Positions 1 to 10,014 of a stretch of DNA of 64,000 nucleotides are shown here, one piece after another; position 1 is the stretch's first letter; each line of letters begins with the position of its first letter. The stretch comes from Cladopsammia gracilis. Its lineage: Eukaryota; Cnidaria; Anthozoa; Scleractinia; Dendrophylliidae. The stretch is taken from positions 884,501-948,500 of the forward strand of contig JAJGOT010000164.1 in NCBI GenBank assembly GCA_022457155.1. Direction: 5' to 3'. The notes beneath the pieces were generated by a model. The model was not told where the DNA came from, did no database searches, and saw only the letters and a list, made by a program, of their open reading frames with translations. The position numbers were made by a program, and so were the translations under genes.

Positions 1-511
1 CTCCTGGATATGATATTACGCCCGCTGCTGTATTACGATAAAATCTATCTCTATGCGAAAAATCTTGAACAATCCAAATATCAGCATCTGCTAAAAAAAA
101 TTTCGCCCAATCAGCAAAGAAGCTGGGTATGACGTCGTGGAAGCATCCCCGGATGAAATCATCCCAGTTTCTGAATTATCCGATGATAATCAAAAACTGG
201 TTGTTTTCGATGATTTTGTTTGCGAAAAGAATCAAAAGCCATTGATTGATTATTTTATCCAGGCCCGACATAAGAATTGCTCTGTCGTGTATCTTTCGCA
301 AAGTTATTTCAGAACACCAAAAGATATCCGTGTGAATTGTTCGCATTTTTGCATCTTCGAATTCCCCAGCAACAAAGAAATTGCTGAGTTATGCCGGGAT
401 AATAATGTCAGCAAAGAATATTATGTGAAGGCAACGCATGACCCATTCTCTTTCCTGTACGTGGATAAGCCGAGGAAATTCATTGCCAAAAACGTTGATG
501 AGAGAATCTAA
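1..511 (+). pseudogene. Packaging ATPase (FtsK/HerA, A32-like), 3' part, frameshifted
   Basis: The C-terminal two thirds of a viral genome-packaging ATPase that would pump DNA into capsids. The reading frame is open from base 1, then breaks in a run of eight A at about 89-96 that has one base more than the matching site of the second element (45016-45648), and resumes to a stop at 509-511. The Walker B stretch KLVVFDDF and the LSQSYF stretch are both present; the Walker A part lies off the window. By eye the resumed 124 residues are about 86% identical to the intact copy. The fibre-like gene starts one base after the stop, as in the other element. The homopolymer break could be a true mutation or a sequencing error. 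Confidence 0.85.
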
Positions 512-512
512 A

Positions 513-2336
513 ATGAGCTATTCAAATGGACTGCTGTCCGATACAATCACCCACCAGGGAGGAAAAGATGGACTGCTAGGTGTTGGTTTTCAGCTGACAC
601 CAGCGGGGGATTATGATATTCAAAGGAAAAAATTAACCAATGTCGCTGAAGGAACAGCGAATTCGGATGCAATCACAAAGCATCAAGTTGACACGCTTGC
701 AACGCAGTTGCGGGCAGATTCACTTCAGGTTGATGGTTACTCGCATATGACTGGGGATCTTGATCTCAGGGGGCAAAACCTCATTAACCCCGGGGAAATA
801 AAAATGAATTGCAAATTGATCACAAATCTGGATACTGATGAAAACAATGATCTTTCAGCGGTGAATGTGATCACTCTGAAAAAATTCCACCCTGATGCCC
901 CAGCCCACACTCATGAAGTCACGAAGGATATTGATTTGAAAGGACTTTTCAATGTGGAAAACTCAAAACAGCAGACGTATCATGATTTGGGAGCGCATTA
1001 TAACAACCTTGTTTCATATAATGACGTAAAGAATATCTTTCTCAGCCGCAAAGAGGCGTTTCCAATGGAGACGACTTTGGATATGGGAAATCACACCATT
1101 TTCAATGTGAAAGATCCCGAAGTTGCCGACCAAGGCGCAAACATGCGATAAGTGGATGACCAATCCGCGAAAAAGCTTTCGTTGGAAGGTGGAACAATGA
1201 CTGGAAACCTGGATATGAACTCGCAACAAATCAACAATATTGCAGCGCCAACTCTGGATCATCAACCCGCGCCAAAATCTTATGTTGATGGACAACTTAA
1301 TCTCAAAATAGGAGATGTGGTATTCCACACGATAGAATTAGAAAATAAGCTCAAAAAATATGTAAATGAATCGCATATCACGTCAACCTCTCACCCGAAA
1401 GATGAATTCCGGAATCTGATGGAAGATGTGGATGAATCCAGCTCTGAATATAATATGACAGTGACTGCAATAACTGATTTTTCAAGTTCTCCGCATCATT
1501 TCAACAAGAAGGCGTACGATTTGAAAATAACAAAAGATCATTTTAATGAATACTCTGGGAGACTTGGATTCAATATGTTCCAATTACCAGAGGGAGAATA
1601 CACCGTGTGCGCGGAATTCTTCCCCGCGTCAATGGATGGTGTTAGTGTTAATGTCGTGAGCACCCGCCTGAATATCAATCAACAATCAACAAAGAAGTTT
1701 TCGAATTATGCCAGATCCATCATCCACATGCATAAATGGCAGATCTCCCCACCTGAATTCATCTATCTGGGTTTAAAATGGCGGGGAACCCCTGAATCAG
1801 CTGTAAAAGGAGATGCAAATCTGATCATATATGGCGTCAAAGGTTCTCAACCTGATGTTGAAAGCAGCGTTTATGATTCCCCTTTCGTTTTTGAAAATCA
1901 AAAGATGGTTATGGAGACTGACTTGGATTTGAATGGGAAAAAGTTGTTGAATTTCACTCCGCCTCCTTCAAAAGCTGTCATTCTTGCAAGGTATGAGAAT
2001 GGAAAACACAGCGATTGTTTGATTCTCCCAAATGAAGAGGAAAATGAGGCAAATTATTGGCAACAGTTTGGGTTTGACTTCCAAATCAAAAGTGTCACGG
2101 TTTTCGTTCATGAACGCGGTCCGAACCCAGTGAATGCATCAAATGTTATCATGACGATCGTTGTTAAAAACGATGGCACTAGCAGGGTACCAGTCAATCC
2201 TTCCACCATTCCACCGTTTCATTCACTGAAGTTCGTTTTCAATAAAGATGTGGCAAAGGACGAAACTTTCTTCCTGGCACTCGCGCATGGCAATTCAATT
2301 CGAAAAGCAAAAGCGGCAATTCTGATCGAAATATGA
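513..2336 (+). pseudogene. Fibre-like virion protein, one premature stop
   Basis: Homologue of the 603-residue fibre-like gene at 45650-47461. It starts with ATG at 513 (context CTAAAATG), one base after the ATPase stop. The N-terminal half has phage-tail-fibre-like repeats (GG-MTG-LDM and D-LDL-G-L pattern), and the C-terminal half looks like a beta-rich globular region. Codon 213 is TAA (1149-1151) where the other copy has TAT, then the frame stays open to 2336. That single in-frame nonsense change, with no frameshift, points to recent loss. Predicted role: capsid-vertex spike or attachment fibre; this is inferred from the repeat type and from the gene's place next to the packaging ATPase. 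Confidence 0.8.
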
Positions 2337-2351
2337 TTTCTCCCAAAAAAA

Positions 2352-2816
2352 ATGAGAAAACAAAGCATCTTTGGTTTCAATCACATTGATCCATGCATTG
2401 AGGAGGAAAAACTGGAAGAGATCAAGCAACTCTTCCGATTCTATCACAAAAGGTTTTGGTGTTTGAAAAGAGCTCACAAACATTTCAAGAGAATGAATTT
2501 GTTTGTGAATTTGGCATCTTCCGCTCTTGTTGCGATTGGAACGATCGCGGGGGCAGCAACAATGAATCCCATCGTTTTGGGAGTGATTTCAGGTGCAGGA
2601 TTGGTCTTGAAAACAGGGAATGAGATGAAGAAATATGGAAACAAAATCGACACGGCGAAGTTCGCGTTCACCACCTATGAGAAAACATTGACTGATTTGC
2701 GTTTTGCCTTGAGGAGTGGAAAATTTGATCGAAGTGAATTCCTTCCTGCAATGGAGGCGGTCGATGGAATTGTGATTGATTTGGGGTTGGATTTGGAGAA
2801 ATTTGAGAAGAAATAG
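2352..2816 (+). CDS. Small two-helix membrane protein (SLATT-like architecture)
   Basis: A 154-residue protein that follows the fibre gene by 15 bases. It has a basic, aromatic N-terminal helix (about 20-50), a hydrophobic Gly/Ala-rich hairpin (about 52-88, with GTIAGAA and ISGAG turns), then a charged helical tail containing TYEKTL and ending in LDLEKFEKK. This order of helix, two short membrane segments and amphipathic helix resembles SLATT-type pore-forming proteins, but it could also be a viroporin or a capsid-associated membrane protein. The second element has a homologue at 47476-47997, about three quarters identical by eye, with a 36-nt extension just after the start codon. No catalytic residues are visible. 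Function unknown. Confidence 0.75.
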   Translation: MRKQSIFGFNHIDPCIEEEKLEEIKQLFRFYHKRFWCLKRAHKHFKRMNLFVNLASSALVAIGTIAGAATMNPIVLGVISGAGLVLKTGNEMKKYGNKIDTAKFAFTTYEKTLTDLRFALRSGKFDRSEFLPAMEAVDGIVIDLGLDLEKFEKK

Positions 2817-2868
2817 GATTTGTTGTTTGAGTGATTCATCTCCAATGGAGATGAATCTGCCTCTGGCT

Positions 2869-3457
2869 CTACTGAGTGGGGAGATGGCTCTCTGGGATGA
2901 ATGTGATTCGTACCCAGCGTTCCTCTTCCGCAGGATGTTTGCGGGCCCCAAATGGCCATTGTCCTTCTGGGAGAAATAGATTAAATGTTTGTTGACCAGG
3001 ATAATCACTATAGCCGCAATCTTCAAAGAACTTTTCACAATCAGAATAATCATTTATAATGATATATTCACCTGTTTCTCCACTGAATATTGTAGGGCCT
3101 ATAAAGTTAGGTAGGACGCGGAGGAACACTGTGCCCACCCCCCTCAGGAACAAAATTGTAAGCAAAAGGAATTATGGGAAAATAAACGCACGAGGTTCTT
3201 GTTGTCCGCCATTTTGAAGTGTGTTTTCTGTTGTTTGTGGCGAAGAATAGACGCTCTCGTCCCGCGGCGTGCAACAATATCACCATCTTTTTGTTTTCTC
3301 CCACTGGCACGTCCTCATATTGTTCCCCTGGAGTGTAACCATTGAAGTGTTGCATCATTCTTTCCCAACCGAGTTTTACATTCAAAATGCGTTTGTTCTC
3401 TTTTGCATTCTCTTCTGCTTCTGCTTCTGCCTGCATCCGAGCGATATTTTCATCCAT
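2869..3457 (-). pseudogene. Hypothetical protein, probably frameshifted
   Basis: Starts at ATG 3457 and overlaps the end of the upstream gene by 8 bases. The first frame (3107-3457) gives a Glu/Ala-rich N-terminal helix and a segment with PGEQYEDVPVGENKK. A second frame (2869-3165) that overlaps its end continues with protein-like sequence containing GPTIFSGETGEYI and FNLFLPEGQWPF. The change of frame near 3110-3165 suggests one gene of roughly 190 residues with an indel. I do not recognise the family, and the second element shows no obvious counterpart in this place. Confidence 0.4.
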
Positions 3458-4333
3458 TTCCCTTTCTCGTCTTTTTTTCGAGAGGTGATTGGTTATTCCA
3501 CTCTATCACCGCCTGACAAAGAATTTCTACAAAAGATTCCTCCTCTGCAAGAGAAACCTTCTCTGGCGGGGAAAGAACTTCTGCCTCTGGCGGGGAAAGA
3601 ACTTCTGCCTCTGGCGGGGAAACCTCCTTTGGCGGGGAAAGAACTTCTAGCGAAGGAGGGGGTTTGCGTGGGGATGGGGGTTTGGGTTTGGGGGGGAGAG
3701 AAGGTGGTGTCGGTTTCTCCACTTTTTCTATTCTGAATTTTTCTCCATCGCTTCTTCTAGTGAAACTGTTTCTCCCACTCTTCAAAGCATTGCGAATAGT
3801 TCCCGCATCAATGCCTAAATCATTTGTGGCCGCTGATATGCTGGGGAAAGTTGTTGTTGTTGATGCTGAAATGATGCGGATAGGAATTGCTTGAATCTTC
3901 TTTGGAGTCGGCGTTTCATCTTCCAACCAAGGATTCACAAACGCCCTTTTTCTGGGATGGTTCTTGACATGAAGAGTTTCTGCCCATCTTTTTTAACAAA
4001 ACGACCTTCATTGTCACAGAATCTATTGAAGGCGGCATAAACCGCCTGACGAGTCACTCCAATCCACTGCGCCATCTCAGCCATAGTTTCAAAATATTTC
4101 AGGGGTGGTCCTCGAGGAGAATCACGAACTACAAATTGCGCATAAGTTTGTTCCACAACCCTGACTTCTCTTCCTTGGAAAGTGAAAACATTCCTCCCGT
4201 CATTAATTGCCTTATTGAGAGATTTTGTTGAGAACCTCATAAATCGGGCAAGAGCAGCTTGTGAACGATATCTTCCACTAAGACGCTCTTGCGTGAACGC
4301 ATCTATCAAAACCCACATTTTCATAGATGACAA
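3450..4333 (-). pseudogene. Protein with three NUMOD/IENR1-like DNA-binding repeats, frameshifted
   Basis: Two minus-strand frames, 3935-4333 and 3450-3938, most likely form one broken gene: the second has no ATG (it opens at GTG) and joins through an A-run near 3950. The first part carries two helix-turn-helix repeats of the intron-encoded-nuclease type (around SQAALARFMRFSTKSLNKAI and MAEMAQWIGVTRQAVYAAF). The second part carries one (around AATNDLGIDAGTIRNAL, then TRRSDGEKF), followed by a Pro/Glu-rich tail with PPEAEVLSPPE repeats from a 27-bp tandem DNA repeat at about 3560-3640. No nuclease domain is visible, so a standalone DNA-binding or regulatory role is likely. Related repeats occur at 48034-48609 and 52141-52653. 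Confidence 0.6.
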
Positions 4334-4364
4334 AAAAAGAATAAAAAAAACACAAGAATGGTAT

Positions 4365-4560
4365 ATGGAAAAAAGATTTTCAAATTATTTGCTGGGGAAA
4401 GATTTTCAAATTATTTTCCGGAGATTTCAAATTATTTTCTGGAGAAAGATTTTCAAAAATATTTTCTGGAGAAAGATTTTCAAAAATATTTTCCGGAGAA
4501 AGATTTTCATCCCAAAAATATTTTCAGGAGATAGATTTTCAAATTATTTTCCGGCAAAAG
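4365..4560. repeat. AT-rich tandem repeats with CTGGAGA/CCGGAGA cores
   Basis: Degenerate 25-35 bp units of the type GATTTTCAAATTATTTTCCGGAGAAA, about seven copies. They open the 1.3 kb repeat tract between the DNA-binding-repeat gene and the ssDNA-binding-like gene. TCCGGAG-type cores also fill the same position in the second element (48770-49340). Confidence 0.8.
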
Positions 4561-4769
4561 ATTTTGTCTGCTTCTTTTTTCCAGAAAATAAAAATCCTCT
4601 GAAGAATCCCACCCGGGTAAAAAAAAAATCAAAAAAACAAAAAAATATAAATCCCACATAAAATTTTTTTGAGAGGCTCTCAAAATCCAAAACCCATGAA
4701 TTTCAACCCCGGTCTTCATGAAATAATCAGTCATTCCCAAATGACTTCAGCTGATTTCAGAGGAAACAA

Positions 4770-5012
4770 AATCAACCTCCATGGGTGACAAATGACAATC
4801 TTCCCTGGGTGACAAATGACAATCTTCCCTGGGTGACAAATGACAACCTCCCTGGGCGACAAATGACAACCTTCCTTTTGACTGATTTCAGCGGAAACAA
4901 AATCAACCTCCATGGGTGATGAATGACAACCTCCATGGGTGACAAATGACAATCTTCCCTGGGTGACAAATGACAACCTCCCTGGGCGACAAATGACAAC
5001 CTCTCCTGTGGC
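4770..5012. repeat. 24-bp tandem repeats (TGGGTGACAAATGACAA unit)
   Basis: About eight units of roughly 24 bp with the core GGGTGACAAATGACAA followed by CCTCC or TCTTCC. A higher-order copy is visible: the segment with GATTTCAGCGGAAACAAAATC followed by several units occurs twice. The minus strand is open in two frames, but the peptide is just the translated repeat, so I treat it as non-coding. Confidence 0.85.
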
Positions 5013-5099
5013 TGATTTCAGGGAAAGAATCTTCTGCTGAATTGGAAAATGATTTCACATCAACGATGTCAAATCAAACTTCATTGTTTTCTTCGGGGA

Positions 5100-5605
5100 G
5101 TGAATTTTTTTTTTGCAACAGAATTTTTTCCCTGGGAGTAAATTTTTTTTTTGCAACAGAATTTTTTCCCTGGGAGTGAATTTTTTTTTTTGCAACAGAA
5201 TTTTTTCCTGGGGAGAATTTTTGTTTGCAACAGAATTTTTTTGCAACAGAATTTTTTTGCAGCAGAATTTTTGTTTGCAACAGAATTTTTTTCCTGGGGA
5301 GAATTTTTGTTTGCAACAGAATCTTTTCCCTGGGAGAGAATTTTTGTTTGCAACAGAATTTTTTTCCTGGGAGAGAATTTTTGTTTGCAACAGAATTTTT
5401 TCCCCTGGGAGAGAATTTTTGTTTGCAACAGAATTTTTTCCCTGGGAGAGAATTTTTGTTTGCAACAGAATTTTTTTGCAACAGAATTTTTTTCCTGGGG
5501 AGAATTTTTGTTTGCAACAGAATTTTTTTGCAACAGAATTTTTTCCTGGGAGTGAATTTTTTTCCCCGCAGAATTTTTTCCCTGGGAGTGAATTCCCCCC
5601 CCCCC
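5100..5605. repeat. Tandem repeats of TTGCAACAGAATTTTTT plus CCCTGGGAGAGAATTTT
   Basis: About fourteen units of 20-45 bp that alternate a TTTGCAACAGAA core with a CCTGGGAG core, ending in a C-run at 5595-5608. Every frame on both strands is nearly stop-free because of the composition; the predicted peptides are periodic and not credible genes. It lies directly upstream of the ssDNA-binding-like gene. Confidence 0.85.
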
Positions 5606-5644
5606 CCATAGAATTTTTTTGAAATTTTTGTGACTCCAATTAAA

Positions 5645-6254
5645 ATGGACCTGGAAAAAATAAAAATTGAAGAAATCAAAGCCGAAGAACCGAAATTGAA
5701 AACAACGCACCCATTTGTTGAAATTCCTCTCCGTATCAATGAGAAGCCAATCGCGGTCAATTTTCAAAATCTTCATGAATGAAAACGGATTTTCATTGGC
5801 AATCAATCTCGATCAATCTCCTCCTGAACTCAAGGAAAAGTTTCAGGAAATTGAAAAGCAAATCAGAAAGTTGGCGATGCAAAACAAAGCAGCAGTTTCG
5901 AAACTGAACTCAAAATTTGGGAAATTCACGTCCACCGATTTCAACCAGATCAAAACGGATCGAAGTGAAATGGAAAAAGTTTGGGGAAAGCTGTGGACTG
6001 ACAGAAAAGGCAACATCTCTGTCCCATTCTCAAAATTTGGTGAAGGAGAAGTTGGAACAAGAAAATCCAATCGTTTCGATCCCCATGACCACATTGGAGA
6101 AAAACAGACAGGGCGTGTCGTCTTCCGCATTGCACGCATCTTTTGTGGAAGTTGCCAATCAATCACATGCTCAATCCATTCAGCTTTTGTGACCGCATTC
6201 CATGGAAACGTTTCAGAGTTTGATAACTTTGAAGATGTGAATGAAGATGATTGA
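5645..6254 (+). pseudogene. Putative ssDNA-binding (OB-fold-like) protein, frameshifted
   Basis: Starts at ATG 5645 (context TTAAAATG). The frame shifts near 5765-5785, after which it is open to 6254. It matches the minus-strand gene 51282-51905 of the second element through the segments GRVVFRIARIFCG, SITCSIHS and the acidic tail FDNFEDVNEDD. The order of N-terminal strand-rich part, central lysine-rich part, hydrophobic W/F-rich strands and acidic C-terminus resembles ssDNA-binding replication proteins found in related elements, as I recall them; no motif proves it. It lies on plus here but on minus in the other element. Confidence 0.5.
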
Positions 6255-6383
6255 TTTTCATTTCTGGGAAACAGAACGACCTTGATTTTCATTTCTGGGA
6301 AATGAAAATCAAGGTCGTTTTGACTTGCCAGATGATATCTATTGCATCAATTTTGGGTTTATTTTGAAAGAGATGTTTGTTTT

Positions 6384-6659
6384 TCACACCGAAAAGGGCC
6401 ATTTCACCATGGACTGCCTGTGTTTTTCATTTTTGATTTTGATGAAACCAGTGGCCATGTCAACAGCTTTTTGAAAGTTTCTTTCTGCTTGACACGCTTT
6501 CATCCATGCCACATCTTCATCCGTCACCCCGCATTCTTTGTGAAATTTGGGATGAATCCTAGATGCATGATTTATCATTTCCTTGAGTGGGATTCCCGTT
6601 TCCTCCACGGAAAAGAAATCTTTGTCTCCGATTGTGAAAAGTTTTTCTTTGACAATCAT
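6384..6659 (-). CDS. Small protein with ERNFQKAVDMATGF motif
   Basis: A 91-residue protein. The start at ATG 6659 is chosen because it has the TAAAATG context; an in-frame ATG at 6674 would overlap the polymerase stop. The C-terminal half contains ERNFQKAVDMATGF, shared with the 71-residue product of 51902-52117. The N-terminal half (IGDKDFFSVEETGIPL) resembles the second helix-turn-helix region of the 52141-52653 product, so this may be a fusion or remnant of the two small proteins that sit side by side in the other element. It lies just downstream of PolB. Function unknown; a replication accessory role is suggested only by position. Confidence 0.6.
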   Translation of the reverse strand: MIVKEKLFTIGDKDFFSVEETGIPLKEMINHASRIHPKFHKECGVTDEDVAWMKACQAERNFQKAVDMATGFIKIKNEKHRQSMVKWPFSV

Positions 6660-6660
6660 T

Positions 6661-7345
6661 TTATTTAGCTTCATTCTTTTTCCTCAAATGTTTCTTTCCT
6701 TCAATTCTCCAATGGCCCCAAGCAAGGGTGCTAACCTTATCTGGAAGGATAAATCGTTTATCATCATCCGCAGATAAGGCAGTTTTATTGACTGTTTCTG
6801 AGAACATCTCGTGTTGATGACTGCGGATGAGATTCATGGTTCTCATTTGGCTTTGCCCGCTGAGAAGGCGTTCTTTGAAGTCCTCATGGGTGATATGTTT
6901 CTTTATTGTTTGTTTCTTCACTCCCTTGCATTTCTTGTCTCCTCCAGAGCCAAACAACTTATATGAATAGAGCTTTGCTCGCAATCCAACAAATTCTTCA
7001 GTTATTTTTTCCCCAGCTTCATCTTTCATGAGGCCGTTCACTTTCTTGTTCATGATTGGCATTCCCGAGGGATGATCCGGGGGATAATTGGATGTGTCAA
7101 ACATCTCCTTCACATCTGATTTCAGATCCTGATAGACGTCTTCCGTTTCGATTTCATAGCACAATGAATCAGTATCTGTGAACAACAGCTTGGCTTTCTC
7201 CCCGTATTGACGCTTCATATATTCATAGTGAAATCTAAACATAAGTTCCTTGGATATTTCAAGAATTGACATTCCACAGGGAATTGGTTTGTTGAATGTC
7301 ATTTTCTTCCGCTTCATATGAAAAGCGATGAGATTCTCGTCAAAG
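6661..7345 (-). pseudogene. polB: Protein-primed DNA polymerase B, C-terminal part (split by LINE)
   Basis: C-terminal third of the element A polymerase. It has the FxYEYMKRQYG helix, the catalytic motif C as FTDTDSLCYE, the GLRAKLYSYK and KGVKKQTIKKHI segments and the terminal LAWGHWRIEG. The polymerase frame can be read on the minus strand up to about 7345 (the IFDENLIAF segment matches IFDEFLIAV of the intact gene), where LINE sequence begins. The remaining N-terminal part resumes at about 10015. Stop at 6661. Confidence 0.85.
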
Positions 7346-10014
7346 ATTGTGCTATGTTGATAGGTGGGTTTAGCCGCAAGCTTTTCCGCAATCTTTCTTT
7401 CATTGACAAGTCTGATGTCAACTCTCTTATATTAAAAGATGATGAGTACATTGATGATCTTACAAAAATGTTACCAATTTGGATCGCGGAAGGCCGAAAA
7501 GAACTTTCCAACCATCGTAATATTTGGGACTGGATAAAATATAACATAAGAGCTCATGCTATAAAATATTCCAAAACGAAGGCAAAGAAGAGAAATGAAA
7601 GAGGATTAAAACTTGAAAAAGAATATACTGAAGCGAGACAGGTTTTCGAAAAGAACCCCAATGACTTGAATGGTAACAATTTAAATGCGGCTAAGGAAAA
7701 GCTTGAATTATTTTATGATGAAAAAGTCAACGGAATAATAATCCGTGCCCGAGCTCGCTGGCATGAACACGGCGAAAAAAGTACCAAATATTTCCTAAAT
7801 TTAGAAAAAAGAAATCATGTGAAAAAGCATATAAGGAAATTAGTCATCAGCGGCGTCGTAAAGACAAATCCTTTTGACATTCTTCAAGAACAAAGACGAT
7901 TTTACCAAGAGCTATACAAAAGTTCAATTAGTGATGCGGAGAACTGTCAGAACATTGTAAAGTTTCTAGAGAATTTGAATATACCCCAATTAACCGAAGA
8001 ACAAATGTTGTCCTGTGAAGGCAAAATTTCAGCTTAGGAATGTTATAATATCCTCGATAGTTTTCAAACTAACAAAACTCCCGGGAATGACGGAATTCCT
8101 GTAGAATTTTACAAAGTGTTCTGGTCATTAATTAGCGACCCATTTCTTAAATGTGTGAACGAAAGCTTTGAAAAAGGTGAAATGTCTTGCTCTCAAAAAT
8201 AAGCGGTAATTACTCTAATAGAAAAAAAAGGAAAAGATCGTTCATATATTGAGAACTGGCGTCCAATTTCTCTCGTAAACGTTGACACAAAAGTTATGTC
8301 CAAAGTGATTGCCACTAGAATTAAAAATGTTCTTCCAAATATCATACACCATAACCAAACTGGATACGTGAAGGACCGATATATCGGCGAAACAATTAGA
8401 TCAGTTTTCGATATTATGGATTTCACTGCAAAAAAAAGCATTCCGGGATTAATGATATTTATTGATTTCGAAAAGGCATTTGATAGCGTAGAATGGGAAT
8501 TTCTTCGCTATTGTTTGGAATCCTTTAATTTTGGACCTAATTTCATCCATTGGGTGAAAACGTTCTACAGAAACATACAAAGCTGTGTAATAAACAACGG
8601 ACTTTCATCTGAATACTTCAATCTTGAACGTGGAGTACGACAGGGGGACCCACTCTCTCCTTATCTCTTTGTAGTAACTATAGAAATATTAGCAATAGCA
8701 ATTCGACAAAACAAAGATATAAAAGGCATCTCTATTGGGAGTGAGGAGACAAAAATCCTACAATACGCAGATGATACGACGGTAATACTTGCCGACACAA
8801 ACTCTGCTACCGCTCTCTTTAAGCTGTTAGATAATTTCAAGATTGTTTCTGGCTTAAAGATTAATTGTTCCAAAACGGAAGCTATGTGGATAGGTTCTTC
8901 AATGAATTGCAAAGCACAGCCTTTCGGAATTAAATGGCCCAACGAGCCGATAAAGGCTTTGGGAATTTATTACACGTATGATCAAAAATTGCTTCTCGAA
9001 AAGAATTTCATAGAAAGATTAGACAGCATTAAAAACCTGATTAGAATCTGGTCATCTAGAGGTCTTTCTATTTATGGAAAAATTACAATTATCAAATCTC
9101 TATTAATTCCAAAATTTGTTTTTGTGTCATCCTTAATACCTACCCCTAAAGAACTTGTTAATCAGTTAAACCAGTTATTATTTCAATTCTTATGGAATGG
9201 TCCTGATAAAGTCACACGCAGATCAGCGATAAATGATTACTCCAATGGAGGATTAAAGATGATTGATTTTGATAGCATGATAATATCGCTTCGATTGGCA
9301 TGGCTAAAAAGAATATTTGGCTCAAATGATGGTACCTGGAAACGGTATCTGACATGGCATCTAGAACCCCTTGGCGGCCTTTTTTTTTTTTTTTTTTTCC
9401 TTTTTTTTTTTTTTTTTTGTTTTATTGCAATTATGATGTTAGAATCCTGCCACTGAATACTTCGCTATTCTATCTAGAATTATTGCAGTGGTGGTCAGAA
9501 TTTAGAGATTCGTTCTCTTCAGAAAAAGATTGGCAACATATTCTTTGGAATAACAAACAAATACTCATTAATAATAAAACAGTTTATTATAAAAGTTATT
9601 TCGAAGCAGGTATAGTTCATATCAGTGATCTATCCTTTGAATTAAATAACAAAGATTCCTTTTCCCTAGTTTCTAACAGGATTTCAAGAACTAATTTTTT
9701 AGTTTGGGCAGGTCTTCGACACTCCATTCCTTCTATTTTAAAAAATAGTTCTCCTAAATCAACAACAGGTGAACTCGCTCTAAAAATAGACGATAACATA
9801 TTTGATGTGACAAAGAAGAAATCAAAAGACTATTATACTTTACTTGTAAGTAGAAAGGCTCTTTTTCCAACTATTGTAAACAAATTGCAGGATGAATTTC
9901 ATTTCACACTTGAGGAAGTTAAACAAATTTTTACGATCCCGCACAGTGTTGCTCTTGAAGCATATGTTAAGGCATTTCAGTACAAAATTCTCAACTCCAT
10001 TCTTTACACTACAC
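7346..10014 (+). mobile_element. L1/Tx1-like LINE fragment (reverse transcriptase), inserted in PolB
   Basis: Plus-strand remains of a LINE ORF2: the pre-RT region (WHEHGEKSTKYFLNLEK), RT palm motifs (FIDFEKAFDSVEWEF, RQGDPLSPYLF, QYADDT) and the post-RT region ending in FQYKILNSILYT. The endonuclease domain is absent and the 3' end stops before any tail, so both ends are truncated. The frame has stops near 8035 and 8201, and a poly-T stretch at about 9380-9420 breaks it where the family normally reads GG-x-F-x-CNY. It is a dead copy, inserted against the direction of the polymerase gene. Family assignment is by motif memory. Confidence 0.85.

Noticed and set aside
5055..5806. Long open frames (169-241 residues) on both strands over the 5.1-5.6 kb repeats
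   Set aside because: They are translations of tandem repeats, open in nearly all frames, with no non-repetitive domain.
9840..10014. Extension of the PolB frame to 9840
   Set aside because: This part is antisense LINE sequence read in frame by chance; the polymerase match ends near 10015.
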